Source: CAIUPE01 sp037131735
GTDB lineage: Bacteria; Pseudomonadota; Alphaproteobacteria; Rhizobiales; Beijerinckiaceae
Length of the DNA stretch: 64,000 nucleotides
Direction of reading: 5' to 3'
NCBI GenBank assembly: GCA_037131735.1
Contig: JBAXQM010000001.1
Location: 124,001-188,000, forward strand
Notes under the pieces: generated by a model
The model's database searches: none
What the model saw: only the letters and a program-made list of their open reading frames with translations
What the model was told of the DNA's origin: nothing
Shown: positions 52,420 through 61,004 of the stretch, in pieces
Numbering within the stretch: position 1 is the first letter of the stretch
Layout of the letters: each line of letters starts with the position of its first letter
Program-made: the position numbers and the translations under genes

Positions 52420-53170
52420 GAGCTTGATCCGTTTTGCGCGCTTTGATGAGAGAGAGCGCAGCTTTTGCATCAAGGCGACCATCATAAAGCGCACGACCCG
52501 TAATTGCGCCTTCAAGGATCGCGCAATCCGGTTTTGTTAAACGCTCGATATCGTCAAGCGACGCTAATCCCCCAGAGGCGATGACAGGAATTGTGAGAGC
52601 CTGAGCGAGCGCGAGGGTCGATTCGATATTCAAACCTTTCAACAATCCGTCGCGCGAGATATCAGTATAAATAATCGCCGATACACCCGCATCTTGAAAC
52701 CGTTGGCCAAGTTCGATGGATGACATTTCGGAGAGTTGTGCCCAACCATCTACAGCGACGCGACCATCGCGCGCATCAATGCCGACCGCGATATGACCAG
52801 CAAAGTTTCGCGCGGCCTCTCTAACAAAAGCAGGATCTTTCACCGCCGCCGTTCCGATGATCACGCGTGTGATGCCATGATCGAGCCAATTCTCAACGGT
52901 CTTCATCGTGCGAATGCCGCCACCAAGCTGGATCGGAATTGTGATTTTTCCGGTGATCGCGCGGATGGCGTCCGAATTCATCGGCTTACCGGCAAAAGCC
53001 CCATCGAGATCAACTATGTGCAACCATTCGAAACCTTGATCTTCGAATTGTTTCGCTTGATCGGCAGGATCATCATTGAAGATGGTGGCCTGATCCATGT
53101 CACCTTGGATCAAACGAACGCAGCGCCCTTCTTTGAGATCGATCGCAGGAAAAAGAATCACGGCGCCCAC
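52412..53170 (-). CDS. hisA: phosphoribosylformimino-5-aminoimidazole carboxamide ribotide isomerase HisA
   Basis: TIM-barrel isomerase of the histidine pathway. The 252-residue protein has ILFPAIDLKEGRCVRLIQGD at the N-terminus, containing the catalytic Asp, then IPIQLGGGIRTMKTVENWLD. The second catalytic Asp is in VSAIIYTDISRDGLLKGLNI, and IPVIASGGLASLDDIERL follows. It overlaps the hisH end by 13 bases upstream and hisF by 8 bases downstream, which shows tight translational coupling in the his cluster. Confidence 0.97.
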   Translation of the reverse strand: MGAVILFPAIDLKEGRCVRLIQGDMDQATIFNDDPADQAKQFEDQGFEWLHIVDLDGAFAGKPMNSDAIRAITGKITIPIQLGGGIRTMKTVENWLDHGITRVIIGTAAVKDPAFVREAARNFAGHIAVGIDARDGRVAVDGWAQLSEMSSIELGQRFQDAGVSAIIYTDISRDGLLKGLNIESTLALAQALTIPVIASGGLASLDDIERLTKPDCAILEGAITGRALYDGRLDAKAALSLIKARKTDQAHA

Positions 53171-53799
53171 CTCAAAAAATTGGCAATCAAAGCGAGACCC
53201 AGTTTCTGACTCTTCTCGGGATGGAATTGTGTTCCCGCAATCGTATCACGCGCCACAAACGCCGTCAGTTCGCCACCATAATCGGTCGTCGCTACGATGT
53301 CTGATTGGTTGTTTGCCTTCAAATGATAAGAATGTACAAAATAGGCATGAAGACTTTCAGGAATGCCCTCAAGCAAAGGATGCGCGCGTTTTTGGGATAA
53401 ATTATTCCATCCCATGTGCGGGATTTTGAGTGCAGCATCGCGCGGCTCAATTCGCACCGTATCTCCGGCAATCCAGCCTAATCCGCGACTTGTTTCATAT
53501 TCGAGACCGCGTTCAGCAAGAAGCTGCATGCCAACGCAAATGCCGAGAAAGGGCCGTGCCTTTTTAAACACTGTTTCTGTCATCGCCTCGACCATGCCCG
53601 GCACAGCGTCGAGACCACGACGACAATCCGCAAAAGCGCCTACACCCGGCAAAACGACGCGATCAGCGTTGCGCACCGATTCGGGATCGGACGTCACAAG
53701 GATTTGCGTCGAGAGACCTTGTGTGCGGGCCGCCTGCTCAAAGGCCTTTTGGGCCGAATGCAGATTGCCCGAGCCGTAATCGATAATCGCGGTCGTCAT
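53158..53799 (-). CDS. hisH: imidazole glycerol phosphate synthase subunit HisH
   Basis: Glutaminase subunit that feeds ammonia to HisF. The 213-residue protein has the nucleophile cysteine in FLGICVGMQLLAERGLEYE near residue 83, and the His/Glu pair in IAGTQFHPEKSQKLG near the end. The N-terminus TTAIIDYGSGNLHSAQKAFE is the standard HisH opening. It overlaps the DUF2628 gene by 4 bases and hisA by 13 bases. Confidence 0.97.
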   Translation of the reverse strand: MTTAIIDYGSGNLHSAQKAFEQAARTQGLSTQILVTSDPESVRNADRVVLPGVGAFADCRRGLDAVPGMVEAMTETVFKKARPFLGICVGMQLLAERGLEYETSRGLGWIAGDTVRIEPRDAALKIPHMGWNNLSQKRAHPLLEGIPESLHAYFVHSYHLKANNQSDIVATTDYGGELTAFVARDTIAGTQFHPEKSQKLGLALIANFLRWAP

Positions 53800-54269
53800 G
53801 ATCGCGAATCCGGATCGGGGAACAAACCGATTACGCCCCGGCTCTGAGCCGCGCGCTGAGTCGAGACATTTGCCGTATGAATTTCGGCCTCATGACTCTG
53901 GGCCAATGTGCGGTGAAGCGCTTCATCGGGCGAAGGCGCCTCGACTGTATCGATCAGGCGAAAACCTCGCCGTTCAAGTCCGGCACATAACCATTTCCGC
54001 CCTTCAAGTCCGACCAGACCCATAAGAACAAGACCAGTGACGAGGGTCACACCTTGGGGAAGCCCTAAGCGAGATGCTCCCAGTGCTAAACCGACCTCAA
54101 AGACCAAGACAAGTAAGGCGTTGAGCCAAAGCCGGTTGAAGAGTAGCCAGAGCAAAGGCACCAAAAATCCACCCCAGCTAAACTTGTCGGGCACAAGCCG
54201 GCTATGTTCGGCGATGTTTTCGCGCGTAAAGGCGAGCGAAGAGGGCAGATAGATCGAATAAATCGCCAT
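53796..54269 (-). CDS. DUF2628 domain membrane protein within the his cluster
   Basis: A 157-residue protein of unknown function. Residues 1-30 are soluble, then several hydrophobic helices appear (FLVPLLWLLFNRLWLNALLV, then FEVGLALGASRL and VTLVTGLVLMGLVGLEGRKW). A hydrophilic tail of about 60 residues follows. This DUF2628-type protein lies between hisB and hisH in several Hyphomicrobiales, but no enzymatic role in histidine synthesis is known to me. It overlaps hisH by 4 bases and is 26 bases downstream of hisB. Confidence 0.78.
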   Translation of the reverse strand: MAIYSIYLPSSLAFTRENIAEHSRLVPDKFSWGGFLVPLLWLLFNRLWLNALLVLVFEVGLALGASRLGLPQGVTLVTGLVLMGLVGLEGRKWLCAGLERRGFRLIDTVEAPSPDEALHRTLAQSHEAEIHTANVSTQRAAQSRGVIGLFPDPDSRS

Positions 54270-54295
54270 TTTTATCTATCCAAGAGAGTCTGGTT

Positions 54296-54883
54296 CTAAA
54301 GAACGCCCTTCGTCGAGGGAATCCGGTCTTTTTCCCGCGCATCAATGCTGACGGCCGCGCGCAGCGCACGGGCCAATCCTTTAAAGCAGCTTTCGGCAAT
54401 GTGATGCGCGTTCAAGCCGTAAATTGTTTCAACATGAAGCGTGATGCCGGCATTGATGGCAAAAGCCTGAAACCATTCGCGTACCAATTCGGTATCGAAA
54501 TCGCCGATTTTCTCGCGCTCGAACTCAGTGCGGAACACAAGAAAGGGCCGTCCGGAAACATCCACCGCCACCCGCGAGAGGGTCTCGTCCATGGGGAGGT
54601 ATGAATGGGCATAACGTGTAATGCCCTTTTTATCGCCCAAAGCATCCCGAAAGGCGTGGCCGAGAGCAATGCCGATATCTTCGACCGAGTGGTGCTGATC
54701 AACTTCGAGGTCGCCCTTGCAGGAAACGGTCACGTCAAAAAGGCTGTGGCGGGCAAAAAGCGTCAGCATATGATCGAGAAAGCCGACTCCCGAAGAAATC
54801 TTGGCTTCGCCGCTTCCATCGAGGGCGATAGATACGGCAATATCCGTCTCGCCCGTTTTGCGCGTAATGCTGGCCGTTCTCAT
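54296..54883 (-). CDS. hisB: imidazoleglycerol-phosphate dehydratase HisB
   Basis: Dehydrates imidazole glycerol phosphate in histidine synthesis. The 195-residue protein is the monofunctional form with no phosphatase domain. The manganese-binding histidine/glutamate motifs are GVGFLDHMLTLFARHSLFDV, LEVDQHHSVEDIGIALGHAF and GLNAHHIAESCFKGLARALR. It is the first gene of the minus-strand hisB-DUF2628-hisH-hisA-hisF-hisE-coaA run, so its upstream region (54884-55067) should contain the operon promoter, shared with the divergent hslV. Confidence 0.97.
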   Translation of the reverse strand: MRTASITRKTGETDIAVSIALDGSGEAKISSGVGFLDHMLTLFARHSLFDVTVSCKGDLEVDQHHSVEDIGIALGHAFRDALGDKKGITRYAHSYLPMDETLSRVAVDVSGRPFLVFRTEFEREKIGDFDTELVREWFQAFAINAGITLHVETIYGLNAHHIAESCFKGLARALRAAVSIDAREKDRIPSTKGVL

Positions 54884-55067
54884 TGTCTTTTTGTCCCTAT
54901 GGGGACCCCCTGAACTGATAGTGAAAGCCTCTACCCGCCAAAGCCCCGCCTGTCACGCCACTTGTCGTTCTGGCGATCCGTTTTTTTAGGGGCACAGTCC
55001 GGACGGATGCGACTTGGCGCATTATATAAACGAGGCTAGAGCCAAGGTGATTGAAGGAATGTGAGCG
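54884..55067. promoter_or_regulatory. divergent hisB/hslV promoter region
   Basis: A 184-base gap between the starts of hisB (minus) and hslV (plus). A run of seven T residues follows GATCCG near 54984, and a TATATAA stretch is at about 55024-55030 near hslV. A heat-shock (RpoH) promoter might be expected for hslVU, but I could not align one with confidence. Confidence 0.35.
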
Positions 55068-55628
55068 ATGCAAGACGAAGATCGGCGGTGGCGGGCTACA
55101 ACCATTCTCATGGTTCGCAAAGGTGATGAGGTCGTTATCGGCGGAGACGGCCAAGTGAGCCTTGGCCCAACGGTTATTAAAGGGAACGCCAAAAAAGTTC
55201 GTCGGCTCGGCAAAGGCGAAGTGATCGCGGGCTTTGCCGGTGCGACGGCTGATGCCTTCACGCTGTTCGAGCGGCTTGAAGCCAAGCTCGAGCAATATCC
55301 CGGGCAATTGATGCGGGCCTCCGTTGAACTCGCGAAAGATTGGCGGACTGACCGCTATCTCAGGCGCTTGGAAGCGATGATGTTGGTTGCCGATCAGAAA
55401 GTCGGCCTCATTCTTTCTGGTAATGGTGATGTTCTTGAACCGGAAAACGGTGTGATGGGCATTGGCTCGGGCGGCAACTATGCGTTAGCAGCAGCGCGCG
55501 CGCTCATCGACACGGATCTTGATGCCGAAACGATTGTCAGAAAAAGTCTCACCATTGCGGGCGACATTTGTGTCTATACGAATGGCACACTCACCATAGA
55601 ACGTCTCTCATCAGGAGTGCGCTCATGA
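55068..55628 (+). CDS. hslV: ATP-dependent protease peptidase subunit HslV
   Basis: Proteasome-like peptidase that works with HslU. The 186-residue protein has an N-terminal propeptide of ten residues (MQDEDRRWRA) before the catalytic threonine that opens TTILMVRKGDEVVIGGDGQV. The family stretch GFAGATADAFTLFERLEAKL and IGSGGNYALAAARAL are present. Alphaproteobacterial HslV often carries such a propeptide, unlike E. coli, where only the Met is removed. It overlaps hslU by 4 bases. Confidence 0.96.
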   Translation: MQDEDRRWRATTILMVRKGDEVVIGGDGQVSLGPTVIKGNAKKVRRLGKGEVIAGFAGATADAFTLFERLEAKLEQYPGQLMRASVELAKDWRTDRYLRRLEAMMLVADQKVGLILSGNGDVLEPENGVMGIGSGGNYALAAARALIDTDLDAETIVRKSLTIAGDICVYTNGTLTIERLSSGVRS

Positions 55629-56929
55629 GTGATTTGTCACCGCGTGAAATCGTTTCTGAACTCGATCGCTTTATCGTTGGCCAATCAGATGCCAAGCGCG
55701 CCGTGGCCATTGCTTTAAGAAATCGTTGGCGGCGCTTGAAGCTTCAAGGCCCGATGCGCGAAGAGGTTCTTCCAAAGAATATTCTCATGATCGGCCCGAC
55801 GGGCTGTGGTAAAACAGAAATTGCGCGACGACTCGCAAAACTCGCAAGCGCGCCTTTTTTGAAAGTTGAAGCGACGAAGTTTACTGAAGTTGGTTATGTC
55901 GGTCGTGATGTCGAACAGATCATTCGAGATTTGCTCGAGATCGGCATTGCACTCGTAAAAGACGCAAAAAGAAAAAATGTCCGCGCCCGCGCTGAACTCT
56001 CAGCGGAAGATCGCGTGCTTGATGCGCTTGTTGGCCAGACGGCTAGCACCACAACGCGCGAATCGTTTCGAAAGAAATTGCGTGAAGGCGAGCTTGCCCA
56101 AAAAGAAATCGAGATAGAATTACAAAGCTCTTCAGTGGGCATGCCGATGTTCGAGGTTCCTGGAATGCCAGGGGCGCAAGTGGGAGCAATCAATATAGGC
56201 GATATTTTCGGGAAACTAGGCCGCTCGTCCAAACCGCGCCGTATGACTGTAGAAGATGCCTATCAGCCTTTGGTCAATGAAGAGAGCGATAAACTCTTTG
56301 ATCAGGATTCAATTATTGCCGAGGCAATTAGAGAAGTCGAAAACAACGGTATCGTTTTTCTCGATGAAATCGATAAAATTTGTGCACGTGAGTCACGGGG
56401 TGGTGCAGACGTATCCCGCGAAGGTGTCCAGCGCGATCTCCTGCCACTCATTGAAGGCACAACTGTATCGACAAAACATGGCGCGGTTAAAACCGATCAT
56501 ATTCTCTTTATCGCTTCGGGCGCCTTTCATGTTTCAAAGCCATCAGATCTTTTGCCCGAATTACAAGGTCGGTTACCGATCCGCGTCGAATTACAATCTC
56601 TGAAAGAAGAGGATTTCCGCCGTATTTTAACTGAGACGGAAGCGAGCCTCATTCGACAATCGGTAGCACTGCTTTCGACGGAAAATGTAACGCTCGAATT
56701 TTCACCCGACGCTATTGATGCTATTGCTAAAATTGCTGTCGAAGTTAATTCCAGTGTTGAGAATATTGGTGCCCGAAGGCTTCAAACCGTCATTGAACGT
56801 GTACTTGATGATATTTCATTTTCAGCGCCTGACCGCGCCGGTTCTATTGTAAAGATAACCGCGTCAGAGGTTGAAAAAAGCATTGGAGATCTCGCACGGA
56901 ATGCTGATCTGAGTAAGTTTATTTTATGA
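55625..56929 (+). CDS. hslU: ATP-dependent protease ATPase subunit HslU
   Basis: AAA+ unfoldase of the HslUV protease. The ATG at 55625 gives 434 residues starting MSDLSPREIVSELDRFIVGQ; upstream frame belongs to hslV. Walker A is LMIGPTGCGKTEIARRLAKL and the pore loop is VGYVGRD. Walker B is GIVFLDEIDKICA and the C-terminal end is ADLSKFIL, which inserts into HslV. The I domain lies between about 110 and 235. It overlaps the hslV stop by 4 bases (ATGA). Confidence 0.97.
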   Translation: MSDLSPREIVSELDRFIVGQSDAKRAVAIALRNRWRRLKLQGPMREEVLPKNILMIGPTGCGKTEIARRLAKLASAPFLKVEATKFTEVGYVGRDVEQIIRDLLEIGIALVKDAKRKNVRARAELSAEDRVLDALVGQTASTTTRESFRKKLREGELAQKEIEIELQSSSVGMPMFEVPGMPGAQVGAINIGDIFGKLGRSSKPRRMTVEDAYQPLVNEESDKLFDQDSIIAEAIREVENNGIVFLDEIDKICARESRGGADVSREGVQRDLLPLIEGTTVSTKHGAVKTDHILFIASGAFHVSKPSDLLPELQGRLPIRVELQSLKEEDFRRILTETEASLIRQSVALLSTENVTLEFSPDAIDAIAKIAVEVNSSVENIGARRLQTVIERVLDDISFSAPDRAGSIVKITASEVEKSIGDLARNADLSKFIL

Positions 56930-56951
56930 TCTGCATGGCCATTTTTGAGCG

Positions 56952-58481
56952 ATGAATCCTTTCCGTCTGACGCTGCTCATCGGGACTGCCACATCGCTCA
57001 CTCGGATCCTTGGTTTCCTTCGCGATGTTCTCCTCGCCTCCCTCTTTGGTGCGGGTCCAGTCGCAGATGCGTTTTTCGTTGCGTTGCGAATCCCCAATCT
57101 CATTCGACGTTTGATGGGCGAAGGCGGATGGACAAGCGCATATGTTCCCATCGCAACAAAGCTCATCGACACAGATAATTCGACGCGCGAAGCGTCTTTC
57201 ATCCGTGACAGTTTGTTTTATGTCAGCATGCTCACGGCTGTCTTTGTTATAATAGGAGAAATTTGGGCAACTGATGCATTAACAATTCTTGCACCAGGAT
57301 TGTCGCAAGATCGTTATGATTTGGCCATTCTCTATTTTAGAGCCTTATTGCCTTTGATTTTCGGAGCCACGCTCACAAGTCTCTTGTCAGCCATTCTGAT
57401 TTCAAAAAAGAAATTTATTCTTCAGGCTCTTGTCCCGGTTTCCGTTAATGTCGCTCTCGTTCTTCTTCTCGTCTATTTCAATAATCAAATCTCTCCGGAT
57501 TATGCGAAGGTTGGGCTAATCCTATCTCTGGCAGCAAGTGCGGCAACATTTTTTCAGGTTATTGCACTCTTAATACCGGTTACTATTCGTTTCGATAAAT
57601 CGATCTTTTCGCGCCCTTCTTTCGGTCCAGATTTTATGGCTATGGCCGCGCTCGCTTTACCCGGTTTTGTAATTCAGTTTGGCGTCCAATTCGGAATTTT
57701 GATCCTACTCAATAACGCGTCGCAGACTCCTGGAGCGATTTCCTATCTGACTTATGCCGAGAGATTGGCACAATTACCTTTCGGCTTTATTGCATCAAGT
57801 CTGGCAACAATCGCCTTACCTGAATTTGCATCACGCGTGATCATGAATAATTCAGACGCACTCCATCGTTCGATTGATCGCGTTATATTTCTATCGATCG
57901 CTTTGGCATTACCGGCCGCCATTGCTTTGGTAATCCTCGCTGAACCGATCGTGTCGGTATTATTTGAAAGAGGTGCCTTTGGTAGTGCTGATCGCATAGG
58001 CACTGCCGCAGCCTTGGCAGGCTTCGCCTTGGGACTGCCCTTTGCGTCATTGGCCCGTGTTCAAATGCAACTCTATTTTGCCTATGAGCGGGTACGCATA
58101 CCTCTGCTCTCAACTATCATATCGAGCATTCTAATCGGGTTCCTCGTGCAGATGTCGATCTTCTCTCAAAGCCCTTTCGGCTTCGCATTTGCCTTTTCAA
58201 TCGGCCAAGGGACCGTTTTGGTTCTTCAACAGATTGGTATGAGACGTCTCAGCGGATGGATGCCGGAGCGTGAATTCAGAGTAAAAATTTATAAAGTTGT
58301 CTTTGCCACGGGATTATTGGCCTTGGCGCTTGTGTTCGCGAAAGAGACTCTATCGCCTTTACTGATTACTGATCAGTTGACCTATTTGCGGTGGGCGAGT
58401 TTGGCCCTCATATGCTTGGCGGGCTTGGGCCTTTATGCACTCATGATGCATTTTCTCGGATTATTAAAGGAATTTCGTTAG
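56952..58481 (+). CDS. murJ: lipid II flippase MurJ
   Basis: Inner-membrane MOP-family flippase exporting lipid II for peptidoglycan synthesis. The 509-residue protein is hydrophobic throughout with about 14 helices. MurJ features are TATSLTRILGFLRDVLLASL at the N-terminus, GPVADAFFVALRIPNLIRRL, FGAGWTSAYVP-like GGWTSAYVPIATK, and TYAERLAQLPFGFIASSLAT. It is 22 bases downstream of hslU and probably in the same operon. Confidence 0.95.
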   Translation: MNPFRLTLLIGTATSLTRILGFLRDVLLASLFGAGPVADAFFVALRIPNLIRRLMGEGGWTSAYVPIATKLIDTDNSTREASFIRDSLFYVSMLTAVFVIIGEIWATDALTILAPGLSQDRYDLAILYFRALLPLIFGATLTSLLSAILISKKKFILQALVPVSVNVALVLLLVYFNNQISPDYAKVGLILSLAASAATFFQVIALLIPVTIRFDKSIFSRPSFGPDFMAMAALALPGFVIQFGVQFGILILLNNASQTPGAISYLTYAERLAQLPFGFIASSLATIALPEFASRVIMNNSDALHRSIDRVIFLSIALALPAAIALVILAEPIVSVLFERGAFGSADRIGTAAALAGFALGLPFASLARVQMQLYFAYERVRIPLLSTIISSILIGFLVQMSIFSQSPFGFAFAFSIGQGTVLVLQQIGMRRLSGWMPEREFRVKIYKVVFATGLLALALVFAKETLSPLLITDQLTYLRWASLALICLAGLGLYALMMHFLGLLKEFR

Positions 58482-58562
58482 ATCACGGGTGCGGCCGCCT
58501 CTTGCACTCCGGTTTCTGGGTTGCGATAAGCGGGGCACTTAATTGATAGGAAGCCTCAAAAC

Positions 58563-59600
58563 ATGGCCCAATTCAAGGAACTGGTGTTCTCCGGCGTTCA
58601 GCCGACTGGCAATCTCCATCTCGGAAATTATCTTGGGGCGATCGTCAAATTTGTCGAGCTTCAAAAGAGCCATGACTGCATCTATTGTGTTGTCGATTTG
58701 CATGCGATCACCGTTCCGCAAGATCCTGTGCAGCTGACATCAAGCATTCGCGAGGTCACCGCTGCCTTTATCGCCTGCGGTATCGATCCGAGAGCTCATA
58801 TCATTTTCAATCAAAGCCAAGTTCCCGAACATGCGGAGTTGGCATGGGTGTTTAATTGTGTTGCCCGTTTGGGCTGGCTCAATCGTATGACGCAATTCAA
58901 AGAGAAGGCGGGTAAAGATCGCGAGAATGCGTCGGTTGGTCTTTATGCCTATCCGGCGCTTATGGCGGCTGACATTCTTGTTTATCGCGCAACGCATGTT
59001 CCGGTTGGCGAAGATCAAAAACAACATTTGGAATTGTCGCGCGATATTGCGCAAAAATTTAATAACGACTTCTCAGAATCGATCACGCGCACGGGTTTTG
59101 GTGACGCCTTCTTTCCGCTGCCAGAGCCTTTGATTCAAGGCCCTGCAACGCGGGTTATGAGTTTGCGTGATGGCACGAAGAAAATGTCGAAGTCGGACCC
59201 ATCCGATTATTCGCGCATCAATTTGACCGACGATGCCGATGCGATTGCACAAAAAGTGCGTAAAGCGAAAACTGATCCAGAGCCCTTACCCTCGGAAGAT
59301 GAAGGCTTGAAGCCCCGCCCGGAAGCCGACAATCTCGTCGGCATTTATGCGGCGCTGAGCGCCACAACAAAATCGGCCGTGCTTCAGGAATTTGGGGGCG
59401 CTCAGTTTTCGACATTCAAATCAGCGCTCGTGGACCTGTCGGTTGCGCGCCTAGGTCCAATCGGTGCGGAAATGAAAAAGCTTACGGGTGACCCGGCCTA
59501 TATTGATTCCGTTCTTGCCGATGGCTCTGAACGAGCGGGAGCCATTGCTCGAAAGACGATGGATGCCGTGAAGGACATTCTGGGCTTCATTCGGCACTGA
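58563..59600 (+). CDS. trpS: tryptophanyl-tRNA synthetase
   Basis: Class I synthetase for tRNA-Trp. The 345-residue protein has the HIGH-like motif SGVQPTGNLHLGNYLGAIVK near residue 15, YPALMAADILVYRATHVPVG, and the KMSKS motif GTKKMSKSDPSDYSRI near residue 205. Length is typical. The ATG at 58563 has GATAGGAAG upstream. It follows murJ with an 81-base gap. Confidence 0.97.
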   Translation: MAQFKELVFSGVQPTGNLHLGNYLGAIVKFVELQKSHDCIYCVVDLHAITVPQDPVQLTSSIREVTAAFIACGIDPRAHIIFNQSQVPEHAELAWVFNCVARLGWLNRMTQFKEKAGKDRENASVGLYAYPALMAADILVYRATHVPVGEDQKQHLELSRDIAQKFNNDFSESITRTGFGDAFFPLPEPLIQGPATRVMSLRDGTKKMSKSDPSDYSRINLTDDADAIAQKVRKAKTDPEPLPSEDEGLKPRPEADNLVGIYAALSATTKSAVLQEFGGAQFSTFKSALVDLSVARLGPIGAEMKKLTGDPAYIDSVLADGSERAGAIARKTMDAVKDILGFIRH

Positions 59601-59716
59601 CTGTTCACTCTCGTTCGCGGTGAAGTGGCACTTGCCATGGTCGGGTTCCACCCTATGTGTTAGTTTGTCATTTCCGATCAACCATCCACCGGCCTTGAAC
59701 CGGTTGTGAGGGCCCC

Positions 59717-60289
59717 ATGTTTATCCAGACTGAAGTCACTCCGAATCCCGCAACATTGAAATTTTTACCCGGCCGGTCGGTGTTATCCTCCGGTACGCTT
59801 GAAATCCGGGAAAGAGACGCGGCTGAGCGTTCGCCACTGGCGCGACGTCTTTTTGCGATCCCGGGTGTTTCGGGTGTTTTCTTTGCTTATGATTTTATTA
59901 CGGTGACAAAATCGGATGGCGAATGGCCCCATTTAAAGCCCGCGATCCTTGGCGCGATCATGGAGCATTTTCTCTCCGGCGACCCCTTGTTTGAAGGTGA
60001 TGATGCGGTTGCCGTCTCAGAGGCCCAAGACTCAGAAGGCGAATTTTTCGAAGACTCTGACCGCGCAACAGTCGATACAATCAAGGAATTGCTTGAGACC
60101 CGTATTCGTCCTGCCGTTGCGGGTGATGGGGGCGATATTGTTTTCCGCGGTTTCCGCGATGGCGTTGTCTATCTCGCCATGAAGGGGTCTTGCTCGGGGT
60201 GTCCGTCTTCAACGGCAACTCTGAAAAATGGCGTTCAAAATCTTTTCCGTCATTTTCTCCCCGATGTCCGCGAAGTTCAGGCGATTTGA
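59717..60289 (+). CDS. NfuA-type iron-sulfur scaffold protein
   Basis: Fe-S cluster carrier of 190 residues. The N-terminal Nfu domain (MFIQTEVTPNPATLKFLPGR, then GVSGVFFAYDFITVTKSDGE) is followed by an acidic linker (DSEGEFFEDSD) and a NifU-like C-terminal domain. There the cluster-binding CxxC is in MKGSCSGCPSSTATLKNGV near residue 165. Two-domain proteins of this kind resemble mitochondrial NFU1 and are common in alphaproteobacteria. It follows trpS after a 116-base gap and precedes tsaB by 24 bases. Confidence 0.93.
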   Translation: MFIQTEVTPNPATLKFLPGRSVLSSGTLEIRERDAAERSPLARRLFAIPGVSGVFFAYDFITVTKSDGEWPHLKPAILGAIMEHFLSGDPLFEGDDAVAVSEAQDSEGEFFEDSDRATVDTIKELLETRIRPAVAGDGGDIVFRGFRDGVVYLAMKGSCSGCPSSTATLKNGVQNLFRHFLPDVREVQAI

Positions 60290-60313
60290 GCCTTTCGGGC
60301 GGAGAGTATTCAC

Positions 60314-60997
60314 GTGCGCATATTGGCGGTTGATACGGCACTCGGTCTTTGTTCAGCCGCCGTCATGGATACCTCGACCGGTCACTTGATCGCCCGTGAA
60401 AGCCTGCCGATGGATCGCGGTCATGCTGAAGCGCTGATGCCTTTGATCGATCGGGTGATGGCCCAAGTGCCGAGCGGCTTTTCGTCTCTGTCTCGTATTG
60501 CCACAACGGTCGGCCCCGGAAGCTTTACCGGATTAAGGGTCGGCCTATCTGCCGCGCGCGCTATTGCTCTGGCTACCGCCCTTCCGATTGTCGGGATCAC
60601 CACGCTTTCGGCGTTCATTGCGCCTTTCCTTTCAGACGGGACCGAAAAAAGCGTGGCAAGCGTAATCGATGCCCGCCATCAGCATGTTTATCTGCAAATC
60701 TCCGCTGGTGATGGTCGGATTCTCGTTCCGCCATGTATTATTCCTCAGAGTGAAGCCGAGGCTTTGATTTTGGCGTCAAAGGCCCGCATTGTGGGGTCAG
60801 CCCCCTCCCTTTTCGCAAGTCTGGCGAATAATTCGAACCATTTAGTGGCCTGCGAAGCGGATCAGTCCGGCCCGGATAGCGAATGGGTCGCGCGTTTGGG
60901 GGCTTTTGCCAATCCGAATGAAGCGCGTCCCACCCCCCTTTATCTGCGACCACCCGATGCCGTTCCGCAGCAAAATGGCCGGATCGCGTTGCGATGA
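60314..60997 (+). CDS. tsaB: tRNA threonylcarbamoyladenosine biosynthesis protein TsaB
   Basis: Scaffold that activates TsaD in t6A37 tRNA modification. The 227-residue protein starts with GTG at 60314. It has the ASKHA N-terminus RILAVDTALGLCSAAVMD and the LMPLIDRVMAQV to TTVGPGSFTGLRVGLSAARA segment. VASVIDARHQHVYLQ and a C-terminal TPLYLRPPDA complete the family pattern. RimI follows directly, as is common in proteobacteria. Confidence 0.94.
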   Translation: MRILAVDTALGLCSAAVMDTSTGHLIARESLPMDRGHAEALMPLIDRVMAQVPSGFSSLSRIATTVGPGSFTGLRVGLSAARAIALATALPIVGITTLSAFIAPFLSDGTEKSVASVIDARHQHVYLQISAGDGRILVPPCIIPQSEAEALILASKARIVGSAPSLFASLANNSNHLVACEADQSGPDSEWVARLGAFANPNEARPTPLYLRPPDAVPQQNGRIALR

Positions 60998-61004
60998 GGC
61001 GGTG

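Noticed and set aside
54884..55067. RpoH (heat-shock) promoter for hslVU
   Set aside because: CTTG elements occur, but none had a -10 element at proper distance that I could defend.
59601..59716. Sigma54-like TGGCAC near 59626 upstream of the nfu gene
   Set aside because: The -12 element does not follow at the right spacing.
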